Positions 46,736 through 54,451 of a stretch of DNA of 64,000 nt are shown here, piece after piece. The stretch spans positions 496,001-560,000 of the forward strand of contig SKCR01006519.1 in NCBI GenBank assembly GCA_019454045.1, read 5' to 3'. Every line of letters begins with the position of its first letter. The first letter of the stretch is position 1. The position numbers and the translations under genes are program-made. Below the pieces are notes generated by a model that worked only from the letters and a program-made list of their open reading frames with translations, had not been told where the DNA came from and did not search any database. Source of the stretch: Zanthoxylum bungeanum (lineage: Eukaryota > Streptophyta > Magnoliopsida > Sapindales > Rutaceae).

Positions 46736-47582
46736 ATTTGAATAAAATAAAATACAATATCATAATGAAATATTAATCAAAGTTATTTAATGCCTAAAAT
46801 AATTCCAAAATATTAAAACTCATATGCTTGATGATTCTATGTTTGATTAGAATTGGCGTGATTATTTTAGGGTGCAAGCATCTAGAGACTTTCTAAGAAA
46901 TAGAGAGTGTATTGCTTATCCCTTAGCTAAGTAATTATTCCGTGATGAACTTAGAGATTTATTACCTTTAAGGCTAATAAATATAAATCACTTGTTTATA
47001 ATAAAAAAACATTATAAAAGATACAAGTGGGGTGGGACCAAGGAGTTAATAAAACTTTCCAAACTAAAGTTAATTTAACCAAATGTATTACTAGAGTTCG
47101 ATAATGATTTGATGTCTTCCTTCACTCACTACCTTTTTATAGCCAAAAGGAAAAGCTGTGAAGACATCTAGATAATCATTTACTCAAGACTTACCTTAAA
47201 TCATATTTAAAGTGTTGGACTAATTTGGAGGATCTATTGTTTATTCCTGTCACCAAGGTGATAAGAGCCTAAGAGGTAAGGGTATTTAAGAGAGTTCGCT
47301 CCACCCACCCTCTGGGGAATTTTCAATGGAGGAATCCATTTGACAGTTATTCACTTAAACTTGCTAAAATCCTCAATAAAAATTCAAGTCTAAAATTTTC
47401 CTCCCATTGTAAAGTATAGACCCAAATGGCTTAAACCGTATTGGCAGGACTAAGTTTTACCAGACTGACCAATACCAATTTATCCCTAAATCGTACTATT
47501 GACAATGGTTTGACTTTTCTGAGTCATAAGACGCAACGACCCTTAGGCGTGGTCTTATAACTTAGTGGCAAAGATTGGGTGT
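46736..47582 (+). other. Copia-2 leader with an Ogre-leader-like module, no gene
   Basis: From about 47102 to 47350 the sequence follows the Ogre-like leader: 'GATGTCTTCCTTCACTCACT', 'AGGAAAAGCTGTGAAG', 'GGACTAATTTGGAGGATC', 'CCCTCTGGGGAATTTTC', 'AATCCATTTGACAGT'. The rest is A/T-rich leader. The last five bases, GGTGT, are the target duplication of the LOG element. Confidence 0.6.
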
Positions 47583-48097
47583 TGATGAGTGGTAAAACTA
47601 TCACTATTTCCCACTCATTTAACTTAATATTTTGTATAGTTTCTTGAGTTTTGTGAATATTTTGATGTGTTTTGTGTTATTTTGTAGATAAATAAAGTTT
47701 CAGGATATTCTGGAGGTGATTTGAAGCAAAACTGTGAAATTTGGCAAAAAGGGTATTTTGGTAATTTTGGACGTCCCGACACAAATTTTGGTAATTTTGG
47801 GCATCCCGACACCGAAATAAAGTTTCAAGACATTCTGGAGGTGATTTGGAGCAAAACTGTGAAATTTGGCAAAAAGGGTATTTTGGTAATTTTGGGCGTC
47901 CCGACACCGAGGGTATTTTGGTAATTGCACCACCATGCCACATGTCAAAGATTCAACGAGCCGTCTTTTTTAGCCACCATGCCACGTGTCGAAAATTCAG
48001 CGATCCAAAAAAAAATAATAAAAAAAAAATAAAAATCAGAAAAATAATAAAAAAATCAAAAATCAAAAAATAATAATAAAAAATTAGATTTTTTTGC

Positions 48098-48108
48098 CTA
48101 TAAATAGA
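48098..48108 (+). promoter_or_regulatory. TATA box of the LOG element 5' LTR
   Basis: 'CCTATAAATAG', followed about 70 bases later by 'CTTATAAATAAAAG'. The same box is present in the 3' LTR at 52527-52537 and, as TATAAAAGG, in the related LTR at 61715. Expected to start the element's RNA. Confidence 0.6.
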
Positions 48109-48350
48109 TTTCGAATTTTTAGTTTCAAATGTACCTCTTCCTCTGAAATCCTTATAAATAAAAGAGAGTTCTTCTTATTTGCTTCTTTTATTCAATTTTA
48201 TTTACGCTTTGTAGTAGTAATTCTATTTTTCCATGAGGGAGTAACCTCACCATGCTGAGGTAATAAGGTAATTCTTTTACTTTTACTATTTAGATTAATC
48301 TCCCTTAAAATATAATATATAAACTATTTAAAATCTGAATTAATAAAAGA

Positions 48351-48470
48351 TACCGCCATTCTAGGTCGGTAGGTTTAAGTTTATATTTCTGTTCCGCCTT
48401 ATGGTTAGTATATTTGAATTTGACTTAATCAGGATACCGCCATTCTGGACGGTTGGTTTAAAATATCACA
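48351..48470 (+). repeat. Tandem short hairpins in the LOG element 5' LTR
   Basis: Three units: ACCGCCATTCTAGGTCGGT, TTCCGCCTTATGGTTAG and ACCGCCATTCTGGACGGT. The outer units pair ACCG with CGGT and CC with GG. They lie downstream of the TATA box, so in the transcribed leader. The 3' LTR has the same array at 52780-52897, and related LTRs carry up to five units. Confidence 0.7.
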
Positions 48471-49359
48471 AGATTATATATTATATTATTGGGAGATATC
48501 TAAATAGTGAATAGTAGAAGTTAATTCCTTTTATCTTAGCATTTCTTTTTATTACTTTTCAGCAATTTCATTTTATGTCTTTTAAGTTTATATTAACTTT
48601 AGTTATGAGTTGTAACTAAGTTAAATATCTAGGGTTGTGATAAAATCTAATATCACCGATTTAAAAAGGGTTAGATTATAGTTTGGGTAATTAAAGAATT
48701 ATTTGTTGAGTCATAATCTTAATGCCTTTTTATTAACTGATCACTAATAAAATTGATTAGATAAAACTTAAAATGAACTAGACATAGAGATTTTAAGTTT
48801 AAAGACCTTATACTCAACAACCCACGATCTTCTTTAAGGATAGATTAACCTTTAATAGATTTCCTTACAGGATAGACATATACCTGTCGGGCGGGGGTAA
48901 TCAATAATTGGAATTCAATCTTAATGAATCTAGGTAATTTAATTGACATAGACATATGGTTCAATTTGATTATTCTAGGTATTTGTAAATGACCATCGGA
49001 AGAGGCTTTTACATAATTTAGTGTTCCAGATTAATAATTCAATATTTTACCTAACTATGATATAATCACTTCATCTTTTAAAAGATATTAGAAAGATTCA
49101 CAACCCTAGATCTTTGAGTCTTTTATTTTCCTTAGTATTTTCTTTTGTCTTTTTATTTATTTATTTATTTAGCAAATCTACAAAGCAGATCATTTCAAGC
49201 AATCAATCACTTCTCCCTCAATTAGATATTTGTAAATAAATAGATTCAACAATTAATAACAACAGTAGGAATTAAGTCCTCGTTGGATCAATATTTTTAT
49301 ACTACTTGAACGATACGTGCGCTTGCGTTATACGTGTGTGTTTACGCCGGTCAAGTTTT

Positions 49360-49377
49360 TGGCGCCGTTGCTGGGGA
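49360..49377 (+). other. Primer binding site of the LOG element (tRNA-Asp)
   Basis: TGGCGCCGTTGCTGGGGA matches, from memory, the complement of the 3' end of plant tRNA-Asp with one difference (T for C). It lies 6 bases after the LTR end, as usual in Athila/Tat elements. It appears functional. Confidence 0.85.
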
Positions 49378-49491
49378 CTTATTTTTCTTGAGTTATTAAT
49401 TTTGAAGCTATCTAATTTACTTGTATCTAATTTTCTTTGTTTTTTATCTGCAATTTTTATTTCTTTCTTTTGTTATCAGGTGATTAAAAAA

Positions 49492-50733
49492 ATGGAACAT
49501 TTTGAAACATTACGAGCTTTACTAGAAAAAGATACATCCCAAATCCAGGAGCAACAGTCTAGTTTTCAGAGGCATGTTGTCCAGCCTAACAACTATCACT
49601 GGAAGCCAGAACCAAACAATACTACATTTGCTCATCAGAATGAAATGGGAAGATGTGTAATTTGTGATGGTAACCACCCCAGCGATCAATGTATTTATCT
49701 TTCAGAGTGGCAGAATTATTGGAATCATTCAAGGTACGTAGAATCATCACATTTTCCATCTTATCCACCATCCATTTACGATCTTCATCAAGAACCAGAT
49801 CCATCAGAGGAAGATCAGTTGATTCACATGCTCAAAAATTTGTTCGAGGAACGGTAAGCTCAATTTAATGTAAAAATTCAGAGTCAAGCGGCGTCTATAC
49901 AGAGGATGACAGATCAAGTTAGACAACTAACAGACAACCTGAATCACATATCTCACGGAGCAAATTCAAATAATATTGAAGAAGCCTTCGAATATCCTGA
50001 GATTCATCATGACATCATAACAGAGGACGAGGCTGAGCAGTATCAAGAATCAGAGGTATCAGTTCAGAAGTCTGCACCAACCAAGTCTCAATTTGACTTT
50101 TATTATTCTGACTCTGACGAGGATGAAGAAACTGAGCTTTTTGTACAAACTGCACCAACAAGGAAGGATGAAACTTTCCATCCTCAGAATGAAGATCTTG
50201 GAGCATGCTTTGCTACGATGTTTGAAGAAGATCTTCCTAAACCATCCATTCCAGTCATATCAGAGGATGAAGACCTAAAATCTGACATTTCTTTTCATCC
50301 TCAGGTTGACAATTTTGAAAAATGTATTTCACAGATGACAGATGAAGAGCTGAATACATAGATCCTAAAATTCATCTGTGAAGAAAAGGTGGAGCAAGAA
50401 GCAGAGCAAATGGAGGAGCAAATGTCTGACCAAATTGAAAATCCAGAGCATTCAGGAGAAACATCGCTGTATCGGGGAGTACAAATCAGAGATATCACCA
50501 AGAAGCTTGACAGAATGGAACTTCCATTCCAAGTCAAGCACCATACAAGACCTCCTGATTTTCTTTCTTTCTTTTCAGGAATCACTGGAGCAACAAAGAT
50601 TAAAAAGGTGGCACAAGCACTGAATGAGACAAAACTCTTTTTGCCACTTTACCGTTGGAAGAGACCCTTCAAAAGCAACGCTCACGGGATTGTCTTTAAT
50701 AGGACATCCAAAACGACGTTGAAACCTCCTTGA
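49492..50733 (+). pseudogene. Gag-like ORF of the LOG element, two in-frame stops
   Basis: One continuous frame of 413 codons from ATG 49492 (M-E-H-F-E-T-L) to TGA at 50731, broken only by TAA at 49855 and TAG at 50359; both could come from C to T changes. An N-terminal coiled-coil-like stretch (residues 1-30) is followed by a CX2CX3HX4C zinc knuckle (C55, C58, H62, C67; 'CVICDGNHPSDQC'), as in Athila-type gag. The middle is very acidic (many E/D, with 'YYSDSDEDEE'), and the C-terminal part ('DITKKLDRMELPFQ', 'PDFLSFFSGITGATKIKKVA') was not recognised. It may bind element RNA; the capsid core is not evident. It lies directly upstream of the block that normally follows pol, so it seems to replace gag and pol together. 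Confidence 0.65.
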
Positions 50734-50734
50734 C

Positions 50735-51267
50735 AGATAGATTTCAGTCACGTCTGGCTGAAGACGAAAAATTTAGCGCTAGCAGGGAGGCAACCCATGC
50801 AATTTGTTGTAATTTTTGTTTACATATTTTTTGTATACATGTTATAGAATTTTTAATTTTGTGTGTTGTTTTGTAGGGAAAAGCACAAACGGAGCATTTT
50901 AAAACAGAAGGAATGGTGTTTGGCAATCATAAAGATGAGAACTAATTCATTAGCAATGGCTGAGTAAGGAATGAAATCTTGAGACACATCCTAATGGATT
51001 TATATATCAAACGAGTGGTGTATTGCGTACGTAATTCTGTTGCCTTAATTATTGCTTTGATTCGCTTTTCAGTTGTAATTATCTTTATTTTCGTAGACAG
51101 GATCTAGACTTTTTGACCTTTCACGATTTCTTTTGTTTTGTTTAGCTAACAAGCTTCCTTTGGAAGATACTAATGCTATTATTACTCACCCATTTTCAGG
51201 TACTATAAATTTAGCCCGTCATTGCACTTTTGAAGGCATCCAGAGTTGAGAAAGAAATACATAAAAA
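50735..51267 (+). other. Inter-ORF region of the LOG element
   Basis: Starts with 'CACGTCTGGCTGAAGACG' and 'GGGAGGCAACCCATGCAATT', a conserved block found after the pol stop in plant Athila/Tat elements. Then T-rich sequence with possible splice acceptors 'TTGTTTTGTAG' (about 50877) and 'CACCCATTTTCAG' (about 51199). A spliced subgenomic RNA for the downstream gene, as suggested for envelope-like ORFs, is possible but unproven. No other gene. Confidence 0.5.
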
Positions 51268-51921
51268 ATGGAAGCCACTTCAAGAAGACGAGTTGAGAAC
51301 ATTTGTGTGTTTTGTGGTAGTACTATTGGTACTAAACCACAATACATAGAGGCAGCAAAGGAATTGAGTCGAGTCTTAGCTGCAAGGAATATGCACTTAA
51401 TATATGGCGGAGGAAATCTTGGACTTATGGGGATCGTTTCAAATGCTGTACAGGAAGGAGGCAGTCACGTTTTGGGAATCATCCCAAAACCCTTGGCAGA
51501 AGCGAATCTTATTGGATCATCAAACGGAGAGGAACTGATCGTGTCAGGTATGTCTGAACGACTAGTAGAAATGATTAACCGTTCTGATGCTTTTATTGCT
51601 TTGCCAGGTGGCTTGGGTACATTGGAGGAAATTTTTATAGTTCTATCTTGGGCGAACTTGAACATACATCAGAAACCAATTGGGCTGCTTAACGTTGATG
51701 GATTTTATGATTTTCTTTGTGTGTTTCTTGATGATGCCCGGAGAAATGGGTTCGTGTCAAAACCTATGAAAGAACTCTTTTTTACTGTCAGGTCTGCTCC
51801 GGATCTAATAGACCAATTTTTAGCCTATGAACCACAAGTTGATCCTAACCTTTCAAAGATAAAATGGTCCGATGATGATCGTGGTAAGAAGCGTCGAATA
51901 AATCTGGACCTTAACCTTTAA
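51268..51921 (+). CDS. LOG: LOG-type cytokinin riboside 5'-monophosphate phosphoribohydrolase carried by a retrotransposon
   Basis: 217 codons, no intron, ATG in a good context (A at -3, G at +4). LOG enzymes cleave cytokinin riboside 5'-monophosphates to the free active base and ribose 5-phosphate in cytosol and nucleus. Visible: N-terminal Rossmann start 'ICVFCGSTIG' (12-21), 'YGGGNLGLMG' (46-55), 'SERLVEM' (96-102) keeping the conserved R98, the signature PGGLGTLEE (113-121), 'KPIGLLNVDGFYDFL' (136-150). Up to about residue 190 the length and order fit plant LOG. The H and K that flank R98 in plant enzymes are S and L here, so activity is not certain. The tail (201-217) is unusual: acidic, then 'GKKRR', then 'LDLNL', a match to the EAR repression motif LxLxL. 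The gene lies between a gag-like ORF and the 3' LTR of a young element. Expression would depend on the LTR promoter. Confidence 0.9.
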   Translation: MEATSRRRVENICVFCGSTIGTKPQYIEAAKELSRVLAARNMHLIYGGGNLGLMGIVSNAVQEGGSHVLGIIPKPLAEANLIGSSNGEELIVSGMSERLVEMINRSDAFIALPGGLGTLEEIFIVLSWANLNIHQKPIGLLNVDGFYDFLCVFLDDARRNGFVSKPMKELFFTVRSAPDLIDQFLAYEPQVDPNLSKIKWSDDDRGKKRRINLDLNL

Positions 51922-52230
51922 TTTGCTTGTAGTAATTCAGCTAACTAGGTACTATCTTCTAAACTCTTCTTCTACTGTTTAAAGACATTGGGGACAATGT
52001 CTCATTTAGATTTGGGGGTGAGGAATAGTTAATAGTATTTTGTTTATAGTTTGTGTTTTTATTTTTAGTCCAAAATTTTTCGAAAAATACAAAAAAATTA
52101 AAAAATTTTCAAAAATTACAAAAATATTTTGCATTTTTATCAAAGGCATATTTAAAGCTAGGTGATGGTTTGGTGTCTTCCTTCACTCACTACCTTTCTA
52201 TAAGGAAAAGCTGTGAGGCACCTAGATAAT
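51922..52230 (+). other. 3' UTR of the LOG element with a foreign leader module
   Basis: Has 'CTAACTAGGTACTATCTTCT' and 'GACATTGGGGACAATGTCTC', then 'TTTGGGGGTGAGG' (purine tract, about 52012-52024), all matching alpha's UTR after its decayed LOG. From about 52140 to 52230 the sequence ('TCAAAGGCAT', 'GGTTTGGTGTCTTCC', 'GGAAAAGCTGTGAGGCACC') is the Ogre-like leader module, joined directly to LTR sequence at 52231. Confidence 0.65.
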
Positions 52231-53782
52231 CATCCCGACACCGAAATAAAGTTTCAAGACATTCTGGAGGTGATTTGGAGCAAAACTGTGAAATTTGGCA
52301 AAAAGGGTATTTTGGTAATTTTGGGCGTCCCGACACCGAGGGTATTTTGGTAATTGCACCACCATGCCACATGTCAAAGATTCAATGAGCCGTCTTTTTT
52401 AGCCACCATGCCACGTGTCAAAAATTCAGCGATCCAAAAAAAAATAATAATAAAAAAATAAAAATCAGAAAAATAATAAAAAAATAAAAAATCAAAAAAT
52501 AATAATAAAAAATTAGATTTTTTTGCCTATAAATAGATTTCGAATTTTTAGTTTCAAATGTACCTCTTCCTCTGAAATCCTTATAAATAAAAGAGAGTTC
52601 TTCTTATTTGCTTCTTTTATTCAGTTTTATTTACGCTTTGTAGTAGTAATTCTATTTTTCCATGAGGGAGTAACCTCACCATGCTGCGGTAATAAGATAA
52701 TTCTTTTACTTTTACTATTTAGATTAACCTCCTTTAAAATATAATATATAAACTATTTAAAATCTGAATTAATAAAAGATACCGCCATTCTAGGTCGGTT
52801 GGTTTAAGTTTATATTTCTGTTCCGCCTTATGGCTGATATATTTGAATTTGACTTAATCAGGATACCGCCATTCCGGACGGTTGGTTTAAAATATCACAA
52901 GATTATATATTATATTATTGGGAGATATCTAAATAGTGAATAGTAGAAGTTAATTCCTTTTACCTTAGCATTTCTTTTTATTACTTTTCAGCAATTTCAT
53001 TTTATGTCTTTTAAGTTTATATTAACTTTAGTTATGAGTTGTAACTAAGTTAAATATCTAGGGTTGTGATAAAATCTAATATCACCGATTTAAAAAGGGT
53101 TAGATTATAGTTTGGGTAATTAAAGAATTATTTGTTGAGTCATAACCTTAATGCCTTTTTATTAACTGATCACTAATAAAATTGATTAGATAAAACTTAA
53201 AATGAACTAGACATAGAGATTTTAAGTTTAAAGACCTTATACTCAACAACCCACGATCTTCTTTAAGGATAGATAAACCTTTAATAGATTTCCTTACAGG
53301 ATAGACATATACCTGTTGGGCGGGGGTAATCAATAATTGGAATTCAATCTTAATGAATCTAGGTAATTTAATTGACATAGACATATGATTCAATTTGATT
53401 ATTCTAGGTATTTGTAAATGACCATCGGAAGAGGCTTTTACATAATTTAGTGTTCCAGATTAATAATTCAATATTTTACCTAACTATGATATAATCACTT
53501 CATCTTTTAAAAGATATTAGAAAGATTCACAACCCTAGATCTTTGAGTCTTTTATTTTCCTTAGTATTTTCTTTTGTCTTTTTATTTATTTATTTATTTA
53601 GCAAATCTACAAAGAAGATCATTTCAAGCAATCAATCACTTCTCCCTCAATTAGATATTTGTAAATAAATAGATTCAACAATTAATAACAACAGTAGGAA
53701 TTAAGTCCTCGTGGGATCGATATTTTTATACTACTTGAACGATACGTGCGCTTGCGTTATACGTGTGTGTTTACGCCGGTCA
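52231..53782 (+). mobile_element. LOG element 3' LTR, lacking its first 219 bases
   Basis: 1552 bases, aligned without net length change to 47802-49353, ending TTTACGCCGGTCA with the target duplication GGTGT next to it. Differences from the 5' copy are mostly C/T changes. The missing start includes the LTR terminus TGATGAGTGG and the first copy of the 123-bp duplication. Confidence 0.85.
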
Positions 53783-53787
53783 GGTGT

Positions 53788-54125
53788 CTACAAGGACTAG
53801 CATAAGCTATGCCATGTTTGATTGCCCAACCCAATGATCAAGGAATTGTGATTTGTATCATAAATTGGTTGGGAACCTACATAATTATCATATTTTATAA
53901 TGACCGGTCCTAGTCGGAGTTATGAAATATGATAATGGGATCCTTGCCCACAAGAAATCCATCATATTGGGGTTGATGCGATTTGCTTAAATTTTTAAAA
54001 TAATTGAGTGGGAGCAACTTCATAATATTAAAAGTCCATGTTATTATGAAACATTAATGAAAACATATTCCTAATTTTAACATTCTCTCTTAACAGGTGG
54101 GTTCAAATATTTCACAAACATTCAA
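53788..54125 (+). other. Copia-2 leader, distal part
   Basis: Continues the copia-2 leader after the LOG element. 'TTCTCTCTTAACAG' near 54085-54098 could be a splice acceptor just before the gag start. No gene. Confidence 0.4.
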
Positions 54126-54451
54126 ATGGCAAACAGAGTATCACTTCGTTCCATCCTTGATGAGCATAAGCTCAAAGGGGAAAACTACAATGACTGGTTT
54201 AGAAACCTTAAAATTGTCTTACGACAACAAAAGATTTTCTATGTTCTTGAAAGACCATTTCCCCCTGAACCTACAGAAGATGCTGACTAAAATACATTTG
54301 ATGCTTGGAAGAAACATTTCGATGATGATGAGCAAGCAGTTTGCATAATGCTTGGCTCTATGTCGGACGAACTTCAGAAAGCTCACGAAGATATGGATGC
54401 TCAAACTATCATCTTTCACTTGAAGGAGTTGTATGCAACTTCCGTTCATAC
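54126..54451 (+). pseudogene. Copia-2 gag, N-terminal part
   Basis: ATG at 54126, 'MANRVSLRSILDEHKLKGEN', 'NDWFRNLKIVLRQQKIFYVL', an in-frame TAA at 54288 where a CAA codon is plausible, then 'NTFDAWKKHFDDDEQAVCIM' and 'MDAQTIIFHLKELYATSVH'. This is standard copia gag. It is interrupted at 54452 by a minus-strand LTR and resumes at 56635 in a consistent frame. Confidence 0.8.

Larger units (their letters stand above)
47583..49353 (+). mobile_element. LOG element 5' LTR
   Basis: 1771 bases from TGATGAGTGGTAAAACTATC to TTTACGCCGGTCA. It begins with a 123-bp tandem duplication (47692-47814 and 47815 on, the second copy truncated). U3 contains GCCACATGTC and GCCACGTGTC; TATA near 48098; hairpin array 48351-48470. 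Related LTRs in the window: 36416-38340, 54452-56629, 61058-63144. Confidence 0.85.
47583..53782 (+). mobile_element. LOG element: non-autonomous gypsy element carrying a LOG gene
   Basis: 6.2 kb between perfect 5-bp duplications GGTGT (47578-47582 and 53783-53787). 5' LTR 47583-49353; 3' LTR 52231-53782 lacking its first 219 bases; the shared part is exactly 1552 bases in both, with about 20 differences by eye. Internal: tRNA-Asp-type PBS, gag-like ORF with two in-frame stops, the 'GGGAGGCAACCCAT' block that usually follows pol in Athila/Tat elements, an intact LOG ORF, and a 'GACATTGGGGACAATGTCTC' block leading to a purine tract. There is no protease, RT, RNase H or integrase, so it would need proteins from a relative. 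It inserted into copia-2's leader. Confidence 0.9.

Noticed and set aside
50877..51200. Definite intron upstream of LOG
   Set aside because: Two plausible acceptors exist but no convincing donor could be fixed by eye; left as a possibility only.
51268..51921. LOG ORF as bacterial contamination or an ordinary resident gene
   Set aside because: It is flanked by matched LTRs with a perfect target duplication, by Athila/Tat UTR blocks, and has a decayed sister with the same UTR 31 kb away; a resident plant LOG gene would be expected to have introns.
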